Part shown: positions 7,336 to 14,778 of the stretch, one piece after another
How positions within the stretch are numbered: the first letter of the stretch is position 1
Layout of the letters: each line of letters begins with the position of its first letter
From: an uncultured Anaerolineae bacterium
GTDB taxonomy: Bacteria; Chloroflexota; Anaerolineae; Promineifilales; Promineifilaceae
Assembly: GCA_937943625.1 (NCBI GenBank)
Contig: CALEAD010000006.1
Coordinates: 16,663-80,662, forward strand
Reading direction: 5' to 3'
Length of the DNA stretch: 64,000 nucleotides
Made by a program: the position numbers and the translations under genes
Notes under the pieces: generated by a model
What the model was told of the DNA's origin: nothing
Seen by the model: only the letters and a program-made list of their open reading frames with translations
The model's database searches: none

Positions 7336-8126
7336 CGCGCTAACTCCTTGATGGGCTGGATAACGCCATTCCAGGGTTGTTCGCCCAGCGCTGCCAGATG
7401 CGGCTGGCAGCCGTTCCGGTAGAAGGCCTGCGCGGCGGTCGTTTCGCCGGTGAAAAGAATCGTGCCCAGGCACATGATGGAAGCCATGTCGGCGGCGGCG
7501 GCCATTTCGTCGCGGTGGGTGATGAGCAGCACGGCCGTGCCGTTTTGGGCCATGCGGCGCAGCAAGGCGCGAATATCGTCCAGGGATAGCGTATCTATAC
7601 CGGAATCCGGTTCGTCGAGAATGGCCAGGCGGGGCCGCATAGCATAGACAGCGGCCAGCTCAATGCGTTTGCGCTCACCGCCGGATAGCGTTGCGTCAAC
7701 GCTGCGGCGCAGGTAGGTTTTGGCCGGCATGTTAACGGCCGCCAGCGCAGCTTGTACCCGTTCGCGGTCGGTCTTGCTCAGCGCCGCATCATGGGGCCTG
7801 TCCATGCCCAAACTGAGATAGCTGCCTACGGGCAGCCCCTCGAACCGGGCCGGTTCCTGCCAGGCCAGGGTCAGCCCCAAGCGGGCGCGTTCGTCAATGG
7901 GCAGGCCGGTGATTTCCTGGCCGTCAAACCAGATGCGGCCACTGTCCGGCTGGTAGCCGGCACAGCCCATGAGGGCGTAAGCCAGCGACGATTTGCCGGA
8001 GCCGTTGATGCCCAGCAGTGCGTGAACCTGGCCGGGGTAGACACGCAAGTTCACATTTTGCAAAATGGCCCGGCCGTCCCGGTTTAGCGATAGGTTTTGT
8101 ACTTCTAGCAAAGGCTGCGTGTTCAT
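7332..8126 (-). CDS. sufC: SufC iron-sulfur assembly ATPase
   Basis: A 264-residue ABC-type ATPase. Walker A is GINGSGKSS near residues 39-47, the signature is LSGGERKRIELA, Walker B is LAILDEPDSGID, and the H-loop is LLITHRDE. The SufC-typical SGGERKR and DEPDSGID forms separate it from transport ATPases, and there is no membrane partner. It energises cluster assembly on SufB. It overlaps the downstream sufB by 4 bp and the upstream OsmC gene by one base (TAATG), so translation of the three is probably coupled. Confidence 0.95.
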   Translation of the reverse strand: MNTQPLLEVQNLSLNRDGRAILQNVNLRVYPGQVHALLGINGSGKSSLAYALMGCAGYQPDSGRIWFDGQEITGLPIDERARLGLTLAWQEPARFEGLPVGSYLSLGMDRPHDAALSKTDRERVQAALAAVNMPAKTYLRRSVDATLSGGERKRIELAAVYAMRPRLAILDEPDSGIDTLSLDDIRALLRRMAQNGTAVLLITHRDEMAAAADMASIMCLGTILFTGETTAAQAFYRNGCQPHLAALGEQPWNGVIQPIKELAR

Positions 8127-8575
8127 TAGATTTTTTCGGCTTGAACGGTATTAGCCAGGGTAAGATGCCCTTGTGGGGTTAACCCTTGCATCAGCGTGCT
8201 GGTGACGGTGCCCCATTTCACGGATAGGCGATACAGTTCTTCTAGTTTTTCCGGCAGTTCCGGGCTGTCCAAGACTAGCTCGTAGCGGATTTCGGTGAGA
8301 ATGGGCGGTTCGTCCTGGCGCACGGCCGTAAACCTCATTTGCGCGTCGTTTAGCTGCAGCCGCATTTTAGCAGCGATGGTGTTGACGTTGGTTAGCATGC
8401 ACGCCCCCAGGGCAGCCAGCAGCGTTTCGGCGGCATTGAACCCGGCCGAGCCGTCCCCCTTTTTGATATTCAGCTTTAGTTCATGGCCGCGCGCGGCGGC
8501 GATGGCCTGGCGCTCATCTTGCCGGGTGACGGTAACGGCGTAGCTCATGCCAGCATTGACAGCTTGTTTATCCAT
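8126..8575 (-). CDS. OsmC/YhfA-family protein 1
   Basis: A 149-residue OsmC-fold protein: FNAAETLLAALGACMLTNVNTIAAK is the conserved helix with the single family Cys at about 58, and LELYRLSV/GTVTSTL type ending is kept. Classic OsmC peroxidases use two Cys; only one is obvious here, so peroxidase activity is not assured and a thiol- or sulfane-sulfur-handling role is possible. It overlaps sufC as TAATG, an unusually tight tie between an OsmC protein and a Suf machine. Confidence 0.85.
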   Translation of the reverse strand: MDKQAVNAGMSYAVTVTRQDERQAIAAARGHELKLNIKKGDGSAGFNAAETLLAALGACMLTNVNTIAAKMRLQLNDAQMRFTAVRQDEPPILTEIRYELVLDSPELPEKLEELYRLSVKWGTVTSTLMQGLTPQGHLTLANTVQAEKI

Positions 8576-8588
8576 CTAGCACACTCCT

Positions 8589-9044
8589 CTAGCCCCGCAC
8601 TACGGCGATCTGCGTGTCAGCGCGAATGTTGTCGGTAACCGGACAGCGCTCTTCTGTCTCTTGCATCCAATTGGCAATTTCTTCGTCACTGGCGCCTTCC
8701 ATGTCGGGGGTGATAGTCACCTGGATTTTCTGAAAACCGGCCCGCTCTGCAAATGAACAGCCGATAAAGGTGCAGGGGTTCATGACGCCCTCGATTTTGA
8801 CTTTCATGCCGTTCAGTTTTAGCCCTTTTTGCCGGGCTACCTCATGCCCGGTTACGTTTAAGCAGCCAGCCAGGGACATGAGCAGTACCTGAACCGGCGA
8901 GGGGCCGTCATCGGTACCGCCCATCTGCTGCGGCTCGTCAATGACGAGGTGGAATTTACCGGCGCGCAGATTCATTTTGGTGGCGTTTTCGCTTTCGCCG
9001 CTAACTAAGACTTGTACTTCTCGAATAGGCGTTGTTGTTGACAT
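8589..9044 (-). CDS. OsmC/YhfA-family protein 2
   Basis: A 151-residue OsmC-fold protein: PVQVLLMSLAGCLNVTGHEVARQKG holds the conserved Cys near residue 59, with two further Cys in MNPCTFIGCSF near 90-96 and a late one in EERCPVTD. The RCPV ending is typical of the OsmC family (ExRCPVxxxL). Two Cys in the right places make a peroxidase-type cycle possible. It precedes the other OsmC gene by 13 bp. The two are only distantly similar, so this is not a recent duplication. Confidence 0.87.
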   Translation of the reverse strand: MSTTTPIREVQVLVSGESENATKMNLRAGKFHLVIDEPQQMGGTDDGPSPVQVLLMSLAGCLNVTGHEVARQKGLKLNGMKVKIEGVMNPCTFIGCSFAERAGFQKIQVTITPDMEGASDEEIANWMQETEERCPVTDNIRADTQIAVVRG

Positions 9045-9053
9045 TGGTAACTC

Positions 9054-9635
9054 TTATGTGGTTGTGCCTTTATAGGCAGTGATGACGTAGGCGTTGGCGT
9101 CGCGCCACGCTTCGGTGACCTGGGTAAAACCGGCCTGCTGCAAAGCCAGCTTGACTTCATCGGGCCAAACGCGATGGTCGCCGGGCGGGCCGGATTGGTC
9201 GGCGGCGTCGGGTCGCCATTCCAGGATGGCGACCTGCCCGCCGGGGCGGCTGACGCGCAGCATTTCAGCGGGTAAATCACCGTCCACTTCGTGGTAAACA
9301 AAAGCGCTCCAGATGAAGTCGGTAACGGCCGTTGCCAATCCAATCTCCGGCAGTTCTCCCAAAACGGGGATGACGTGCGCCGGAGGCTGCTGTTCGGCCA
9401 GCGTGTCCAGCATCTCCTGGCTCACGTCCAGCGCCCACACTTTGCCGGTGGGGCCAACGATCTCCGCCAGGGGCAGCGCCCAGAAGCCGGGGCCGCAGCC
9501 CAGGTCCAGCGCGGCGTGACCGGGCTGGAGGCCGAACTGCTGCAGAAATTGGGGCGGGTTCCAGCGCGCCTGCCGCTCCTGGCTGAGGAGGCCGTGACGT
9601 TTCTCCGGGTTAAAACGTTTGTCGTTATTGCTCAT
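9054..9635 (-). CDS. Class I SAM-dependent methyltransferase
   Basis: A 193-residue methyltransferase with the Rossmann motif I LDLGCGPGFWALPLA near residues 43-57, the acidic motif II VWALDVS, and motif post-I VTDFIWSAFVYHEV. It belongs to the UbiE/type-11 group. The substrate cannot be read from the sequence; in this setting a thiol, metalloid or cofactor is possible. The N-terminus (FNPEKRHGLLSQERQARWNP) is shared with the UbiE-like family. The start ATG follows a GGAATTAGCC leader. Confidence 0.85.
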   Translation of the reverse strand: MSNNDKRFNPEKRHGLLSQERQARWNPPQFLQQFGLQPGHAALDLGCGPGFWALPLAEIVGPTGKVWALDVSQEMLDTLAEQQPPAHVIPVLGELPEIGLATAVTDFIWSAFVYHEVDGDLPAEMLRVSRPGGQVAILEWRPDAADQSGPPGDHRVWPDEVKLALQQAGFTQVTEAWRDANAYVITAYKGTTT

Positions 9636-9670
9636 GTGGCTAATTCCTTATAAATATATGACGCCCCGGC

Positions 9671-10075
9671 TTAGTGCAGGCGTTCCGTGTGATCGGCCAG
9701 GCTGCCGGTGAGGTAAGCCTGTATGGCTTCATCAATTGTTACAGCGTCTGTGACCACCGGGCGAATGTTCGCCTGTTCCATGCTGGAATAGACGCCAGCG
9801 CCCATGCCTCTGGACACCATCAGGTCGCAGTCGGCAATAGCCTGGGCCATGAGTGCATGGCGATCTTGGGACGCCGGGCTGAAACCATGCCCGCGGGGAT
9901 CTTGTTCATGTTCCTCATCGTGGGATTGGTTCGCAAAGTGTTGGTGCCCCATTTTGGAGCGCTGTTCGCGGGCTACGATCTGCCCATTTTCCACGGTGAG
10001 CACAATGTAATATGGGGCGCGGCCAAAATGTTGGCTGATGGTGACACCATCCTCAGATACGAATGCAATTTTCAT
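9671..10075 (-). CDS. NifX/NafY-fold (dinitrogenase cofactor family) protein with His-rich insert
   Basis: A 134-residue protein of the dinitrogenase iron-molybdenum cofactor biosynthesis fold: KIAFVSEDGVTISQHFGRAPYY at the start and DCDLMVSRGMGAGVY in the middle. Family members bind metal clusters outside nitrogen fixation too, and no nif genes are present. A His/Asp-rich insert lies at residues 42-64 (MGHQHF, HDEEHEQ, RGHGF), a probable metal site. It overlaps the CxxC protein gene as ATGA and is followed by a 35-bp gap to the methyltransferase. Confidence 0.85.
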   Translation of the reverse strand: MKIAFVSEDGVTISQHFGRAPYYIVLTVENGQIVAREQRSKMGHQHFANQSHDEEHEQDPRGHGFSPASQDRHALMAQAIADCDLMVSRGMGAGVYSSMEQANIRPVVTDAVTIDEAIQAYLTGSLADHTERLH

Positions 10076-10308
10076 AGTTGCTCCTCTAATAGTTTTTGAA
10101 TGCTGGCACGCCCACGGTAACGAAACCGCGCCAGTTGGCCATTGATCATCAACTGTGGCAGGGTGAAGATACCCATCTGGGCGATAGTGAAGGGGTCGTC
10201 AATACGGCCAATTTCCGCTTCCAGGCCAAGCTGGGCGACCGCGGCCGTTACTTCGGCCGTCATCTGGCGGCACTTGGGGCAGCCGACGCCGACAATGTCA
10301 ATTTTCAT
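10072..10308 (-). CDS. Redox-active disulfide protein (Thioredoxin_3 family)
   Basis: A 78-residue small thioredoxin-fold protein with GCPKC at residues 9-13 and the cis-Pro at FTLPQLMINGQ. This family is often found with ArsP-like permeases and ArsR regulators (known genome context), and such a permease and regulator lie at 13.7-15.9 kb. Both ends overlap neighbours by 4 bp (ATGA), so it is translationally tied to the CDF gene and the NifX-like gene. Confidence 0.9.
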   Translation of the reverse strand: MKIDIVGVGCPKCRQMTAEVTAAVAQLGLEAEIGRIDDPFTIAQMGIFTLPQLMINGQLARFRYRGRASIQKLLEEQL

Positions 10309-11189
10309 GCCGTCACTTCCTCAAGCTGGCAGCATTCGTCGCTGAATTCGATTTCCACAGCCGTGTGCGTAAATTCATGCCCGTTCAGCAGCGCCCGCAC
10401 CTGTCGCTTTAACTCGTTGGCTTCGGCCCGGCTGACGGCTTCATCTACCACCAGATGGGCGCTGAAAACGTGGTGTTCGCCGTCCAGCGACCAGGTGTGC
10501 ACGTGGTGGACGGCCTGTACCTGAGGCAGTTCGGCAATTTGCCGCTCCAGGGCGCCCGTGTCCAGCCCATCAGGCGAGCCTTGCAGGAAGAGCACGGCCG
10601 TTTTCCTTAAATTACGGGCGACGTTTACCAGCACATACAGGGTGATGAGAATGGATAGCAGTGGGTCGAGGATGTACGCTTCGGTAAAGAACAACACGAT
10701 GCTGACCACGAACACTGCCACCCAACCCAGCACGTCTTCGATCATGTGCCAGGAGACGACACGGGCGTTGAGGCCCGCTTCGCCGCGCAGCCGCCAGGCC
10801 GCCGCGCCGTTGACCAGGATGCCGACAATGGCAAAGGCCAGCATACCAGGGGCGTTGGTCGGTTCCGGGTTGAGCAGGCGAGGCACGGCGCGTGACAGCA
10901 CCAGCAGGGAGCCGGTGATCAGGACAATGGTATTGAGCAGAGCAGACAGGAGGGAGAGACGGCCGTAGCCATAAGAAAACGTGGCGTCGCTGCCCTTCTG
11001 CGCCCGCCGCTCCAGCAGCCAGGCCATACCCAATGAGAAGCTGTCGCCCAAATCATGCACGGCGTCTGACAGGATGGCCATGCTGTTGGTCCACAGCCCG
11101 CCGATAATTTCCAGCAGGGTAAAGCCCAGGTTCAGCCAGAAAGCCAGACCGATATTTTCAGTGGTACGGTGATCGTGATCGTGACTCAC
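10305..11189 (-). CDS. Cation diffusion facilitator (CDF) metal exporter
   Basis: A 294-residue CDF protein with six predicted helices and a cytoplasmic C-terminal domain. Metal-site residues are visible in helix 2 (SDAVHDLGDSFSL, HxxxD) and helix 5 (SWHMIEDVLGW, HxxxD). The start SHDHDH is a short His-rich metal-binding tag. I choose GTG at 11189, one base after the stop of the ferredoxin gene with GGGAAA upstream, over an ATG at 11228 that would overlap it by 38 bp. It exports Zn, Fe or a similar divalent ion; the substrate is not decided by sequence. Confidence 0.9.
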   Translation of the reverse strand: MSHDHDHRTTENIGLAFWLNLGFTLLEIIGGLWTNSMAILSDAVHDLGDSFSLGMAWLLERRAQKGSDATFSYGYGRLSLLSALLNTIVLITGSLLVLSRAVPRLLNPEPTNAPGMLAFAIVGILVNGAAAWRLRGEAGLNARVVSWHMIEDVLGWVAVFVVSIVLFFTEAYILDPLLSILITLYVLVNVARNLRKTAVLFLQGSPDGLDTGALERQIAELPQVQAVHHVHTWSLDGEHHVFSAHLVVDEAVSRAEANELKRQVRALLNGHEFTHTAVEIEFSDECCQLEEVTA

Positions 11190-11190
11190 G

Positions 11191-11835
11191 TTACAGTTTC
11201 CCTTGCTCGTCCACCCATACCAGGTCATTCGCGGCCACCAACGCTTTCAGTTCTTCAACCATCCCGGTCACGTCAGCTTGTTCCGTGGAAGTGAGCCGGA
11301 AAGTCATGTAGGCGGGCGCTCCCTGGTAAAGACCCTTCAGCGTGGGCACGGTGAGCTGTAACTCTTCGACATCGCATGGGCGCTCGGCGATGAATTCTTC
11401 CAGCTTGACCAAAAACCGCTTTTCGCCAAACAGACCGGCAATTTTTACCGGCAGACGGGTAACGGCCGTTGGTTCTGCGGGAGCCGGTTCCGAGGCGTCT
11501 TTTCCCCGTTTGGCGGCTGCTTCTTTGCGTACCGTGCCAAAAATTTTGTACCGTTTTTCGATTTCCCAAACGACATCTCGGCCGGGGAAGGAAATGGCTT
11601 GTGTGGGACAAACCATCGAGCAGGTAGAGCAGCCAACCATGCAGTTGTACGGCCGTTCTGCCACCGCTTTAACGTGCCTGCCATCCGCCTGCTGCTCAAT
11701 TTCGTACACTTCTCGGCCACAGGTGACAAAACAGAGTTCGCAACCGATGCAGGCTTCCGCATTCACTGTGGGAAACCAAGGAATTTCCTGGCGCGGCACG
11801 CCGTGCCATTTGCTCTGACTTAAATCTTTAACCAT
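11191..11835 (-). CDS. Ferredoxin with C-terminal NIL/ACT-like domain
   Basis: A 214-residue protein. The N-terminal part holds two [4Fe-4S]-type clusters: CIGCELCFVTC near residues 30-40 and CMVGCSTCSMVC near 65-76, preceded by the VPRQEIPWFPTV block also seen in the 94-residue ferredoxin of the island. A charged linker (about 100-125) leads to a C-terminal alpha/beta domain that looks like the NIL or ACT-like domain. It is the first gene of the island; its SD (GAAGGAG) lies inside a dispersed intergenic repeat. Confidence 0.85.
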   Translation of the reverse strand: MVKDLSQSKWHGVPRQEIPWFPTVNAEACIGCELCFVTCGREVYEIEQQADGRHVKAVAERPYNCMVGCSTCSMVCPTQAISFPGRDVVWEIEKRYKIFGTVRKEAAAKRGKDASEPAPAEPTAVTRLPVKIAGLFGEKRFLVKLEEFIAERPCDVEELQLTVPTLKGLYQGAPAYMTFRLTSTEQADVTGMVEELKALVAANDLVWVDEQGKL

Positions 11836-11843
11836 GGTTCATG

Positions 11844-11866
11844 CTCCTTCGTAAATGACCGCCGAC
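11844..11866 (-). repeat. SD-bearing intergenic repeat, short form
   Basis: Read on the minus strand it is GTCGGCGGTCATTTACGAAG followed by GAG, which provides the SD of the ferredoxin-NIL gene start at 11835. The same core occurs at 18034, 30861 and 51300. Confidence 0.8.
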
Positions 11867-11896
11867 TGGCTGACCCGCACTCCGGTTTTTATTGAT

Positions 11897-12014
11897 GGTG
11901 TCCGGCGGCCGCCGGTGAACTCTCCTTCGTAAATCGAACTTCCAGTTCGATACGCGGTTTGGAAAACCGCGCTACTGGTGTTTGGCGGCCGCCAGTAAAC
12001 TCTCCTATAAAAAT
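11897..12014. repeat. Two direct copies of a GGCGGCCGCC unit with hairpins between
   Basis: A 38-bp unit (GGTGTCCGGCGGCCGCCGGT... at 11897-11934; GGTGTTTGGCGGCCGCCAGT... at 11977-12014) is repeated with an 80-bp period. Between the copies lie two perfect hairpins: CGAACT-TCC-AGTTCG (11935-11949) and CGCGGTTT-GGA-AAACCGCG (11953-11971). This accounts for most of the 247-bp gap between the SDR gene and the ferredoxin gene; no gene is seen in it. Confidence 0.8.
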
Positions 12015-12082
12015 GACTGCCGACTGCTGCCGGCCGATCTCTGGCGGCTGGCCGGCCGGGCATTCTACTAAGCATTGTCTCG

Positions 12083-12838
12083 TTACTGCGCCGTGTAACC
12101 ACCGTCAACGAGATAGTAACTACCGGTGACAAAGGAAGCCTCATCCGAGCAAAGCCAGGCAACCAGGTACGCTACTTCATCTGGTTCACCCAGGCGGCCG
12201 ATAGGATGAACGCTAACGAGCATCTTCATTGTGTTGGGGTCTTCTTCTAACGGGGCCAGTAACGGTGTTTTGATAAAGGCCGGCCCTACGGAATTAATAC
12301 GGATTCCTTGCGCCGCATACTCCAACGCAGCCGCTTTGGTTAGCCCCAATACGCCATGCTTGGCTGCCACATAAGCTGGCGCAGTGGCAAACCCAACCGA
12401 TCCAAGAATGGAGGCCATGTTGACAATGGCCCCCCCACCAGATTTGAGCATTGCCGGAATCTGATAACGCAACCCGTAGAAAACACCACTCAAATTGATA
12501 TCAATCACTTTTTGCCAGCTTTCGATTGGATACTCCCCGGTAGGTGCGGCGTCGCCACCAATACCGGCGTTGTTGACGGCAATGTCTAAGCGGCCATACG
12601 TAGCAACGGTAGTGGCGACTAACATTTCCACATCTGCTGCCCGGCTAACGTCTGTCTTCACAAAAATGGCTTCGCCACCCATTTCTTGAATTAATTTTGC
12701 CGTCTCTTTACTTTTGGCGACATCAATATCTGAGACGACTACTTTTGCCCCTTTTTGGGCCATAACGATAGCGCAAGAACGGCCAATGCCTGAGCCGGCG
12801 CCAGTAATCAAGGCAACTTTTCCTGTCAGGTCTGACAT
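12083..12838 (-). CDS. Short-chain dehydrogenase/reductase (SDR)
   Basis: A 251-residue classical SDR. The cofactor motif TGAGSGIG is at about residues 12-19, with VVVSDID after it (Asp at the second strand end favours NAD). NNAG, the catalytic Ser (NMASILGS) and YVAAK (Tyr/Lys) are present. The substrate is unknown; the C-terminal VTGSYYLVDGGYTAQ is typical of glucose-dehydrogenase-like SDRs. It contains no copy of the ACGGCCGT palindrome, unlike most neighbours, and looks slightly more AT-rich. Confidence 0.92.
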   Translation of the reverse strand: MSDLTGKVALITGAGSGIGRSCAIVMAQKGAKVVVSDIDVAKSKETAKLIQEMGGEAIFVKTDVSRAADVEMLVATTVATYGRLDIAVNNAGIGGDAAPTGEYPIESWQKVIDINLSGVFYGLRYQIPAMLKSGGGAIVNMASILGSVGFATAPAYVAAKHGVLGLTKAAALEYAAQGIRINSVGPAFIKTPLLAPLEEDPNTMKMLVSVHPIGRLGEPDEVAYLVAWLCSDEASFVTGSYYLVDGGYTAQ

Positions 12839-12877
12839 CTTATTACTCCTTTTGCTTTGTGCAAGCCGTTTTAGGGA

Positions 12878-13633
12878 CTAGCTTGCCAATAAAATCCAGG
12901 CTCGTTGAATAGCCAAAAAAACTAAAGCGACGGCAAACAGGCGGCTCAGGGTCAGGCTTTTGACACGCTTCGCCATAAACCTGGCGCCTAATTGCGCACC
13001 AATGACGGCGGCAATGCTGGTGACAATCAGCATTGTCCAATCAAACTGGGCAGCGGCCAGGTGGCGGGCAAAGGCGGAAAAAGAGGGCAGGGTGACGATC
13101 ACGGCCGTTGTCGCCGCGGCAATTCGCGCTGTGTATCCTAACATGACCAGGGTCGGCAACACGAGAAAGCCCGGCCCCACGCCAAGAAAACCGGCAAAAA
13201 TGCCAATACCAGTGCTGGCCACGCCAGCCTTCACCCGCGTCGTGTCAGGAATGACCGGTGGATGGGCGTCGTCCATCTTTGGCGGAAAGGCCATACGGTA
13301 GGCCAGAAACAGTAGAACGCCGACGTAAATCCACCAGATGATGTGGGTGGGCACAAAATCCAGCAGCCAGACGCCAATAGGAGCGACGATGGTGGTTATA
13401 ATGAGCAGCGGCCAGGCCGTGCGCCAATCCACCAGATGCGCCCGCGCCAGAGCGATGGCTGTGGAGATGGCTGTGATGCCATTCAGCCACAGCGACCAGG
13501 GCATGATGACATGCTTTAACTCAAAGCCAAACAAGCCGAGGACGGGCGTGGCGATAAAAGCGACGCCCAGCCCCATCATGCCAGCAACGAAAGAGAGAGT
13601 AAATAAGATGACAGTGATAAAAGTGATTAGCAT
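12878..13633 (-). CDS. TauE/SafE-family permease
   Basis: A 251-residue membrane protein with about eight helices and the duplicated family motif: MMGLGVAFIATPVLGLFGF near the start and FAGFLGVGPGFLVLPTLVMLG in the middle. The family moves sulfite, sulfonates or other sulfur anions. Its place between an SDR and an ArsP-type permease, beside a thiol-redox island, fits sulfur or metalloid handling (inference). Confidence 0.88.
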   Translation of the reverse strand: MLITFITVILFTLSFVAGMMGLGVAFIATPVLGLFGFELKHVIMPWSLWLNGITAISTAIALARAHLVDWRTAWPLLIITTIVAPIGVWLLDFVPTHIIWWIYVGVLLFLAYRMAFPPKMDDAHPPVIPDTTRVKAGVASTGIGIFAGFLGVGPGFLVLPTLVMLGYTARIAAATTAVIVTLPSFSAFARHLAAAQFDWTMLIVTSIAAVIGAQLGARFMAKRVKSLTLSRLFAVALVFLAIQRAWILLAS

Positions 13634-13716
13634 ATGAACCTCAGTTTTGTATTGTTGACCGCAGACAGCCTTCCACCGTCTCTCTCGTTCTCACTGTCTC
13701 CCGGGCATGAACGCTT

Positions 13717-14778
13717 CTAGCGAATCACAAAATTGAACAGATAGCCGGTAAGCATGATGGCAAAAGCCACAATGGTGACGAACATCACAATCAGCGGCGT
13801 TTTGATCACCCGTTTCAAGATGAGCATCTCTGGCAGGCTGAGCGCAACCACAGACATCATGAAAGCTAACACCGTGCCCAGCGCTGCGCCTTTGCTCACC
13901 AGGGCGTGCACAACGGGAATAACGCCGGCAGCATTGGAGTAAAGAGGTACGCCCAGGATAACGCCGGCAGGAACGGCCCACCAGGAGCCACGCCCCAGGA
14001 TATCGGCCAGGAAATCTTCGGGCACGTAGCCATGAATGCCCGCACCTACGGCAATGCCAATGACAACAAAGAGCCACACCTTGCCCACAATTTCCTTTGC
14101 ACTGCGGCCAGCGTCGCGAATGCGCTCGTCCCAGGTTGGCTTATAAGTGACGCCTGCTTGCTGTCCGACCTTAATTTGCCAGACAAAATCTTCCACGTAA
14201 CGCTCTGGCTTGAGCCGACCAATAACCATGCCACCAATGATGGCAATCGTCAGGCCGCTAACCAGATACAGCGCAGCAATTTGCCAGCCGAACATGCCAA
14301 AAAGCATGGCCAGGGCGACCTCATTAACCACTGGCGTGGCAATGAGGAAAGAAAAGGTGACACCCAACGGCACGCCGCTTTCCACAAAGCCGATGAACAA
14401 GGGTACGGCCGAACAGGAACAAAAAGGGGTTAGGACACCTAACCCGGCGGCCAGCACGTTACCCACGCCTTCCCGCTTACCACCCAACGCTGCCCGCGCC
14501 TGCTCTGGACTGAAAAAGGAGCGCGCAATGGTGACAAGGAAAATCATCCCGGTCAGTAGCATCAAGATTTTGGGCACATCGTAAAAGAAGAAGTTAAGTG
14601 ACTGGCCAAAATGGGATTCCGGCGATAAGCCAATGAGGCTGTATGTCAGCCAGTCGGCAAAGTTTTGTAGTTGGCCCCAAACCAGCCACCAGAGAATGGC
14701 CAGGGCTATGACCAAAGCGGGCAGCTTCCACCCCTGTTTGGGTTGTGAGACGGTTATCTGCTCAGTTGTTGTAGACAT
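13717..14778 (-). CDS. ArsP/DUF318-type permease
   Basis: A 353-residue membrane protein with two sets of about four helices. The hallmark TPFCSCSAVPLFIGF near residues 118-132 has the Cys-Ser-Cys of the ArsP_1 (DUF318) family, some of whose members export organoarsenicals (known). A second half motif, GVPLYSNAAGVIPVV, is present. It is translationally coupled (TAATG) to a PIG-L deacetylase that is in turn coupled to ArsR, giving an arsR - deacetylase - permease operon. Confidence 0.9.
   Translation of the reverse strand: MSTTTEQITVSQPKQGWKLPALVIALAILWWLVWGQLQNFADWLTYSLIGLSPESHFGQSLNFFFYDVPKILMLLTGMIFLVTIARSFFSPEQARAALGGKREGVGNVLAAGLGVLTPFCSCSAVPLFIGFVESGVPLGVTFSFLIATPVVNEVALAMLFGMFGWQIAALYLVSGLTIAIIGGMVIGRLKPERYVEDFVWQIKVGQQAGVTYKPTWDERIRDAGRSAKEIVGKVWLFVVIGIAVGAGIHGYVPEDFLADILGRGSWWAVPAGVILGVPLYSNAAGVIPVVHALVSKGAALGTVLAFMMSVVALSLPEMLILKRVIKTPLIVMFVTIVAFAIMLTGYLFNFVIR

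Noticed and set aside
9671..10075. Evidence of nitrogen fixation from the NifX-like gene
   Set aside because: The fold is widespread outside nitrogenase clusters, and no nifHDKENB genes are present.
11897..12014. CRISPR array
   Set aside because: Only two repeat units, with hairpins between and no uniform spacers; no cas genes in the window.
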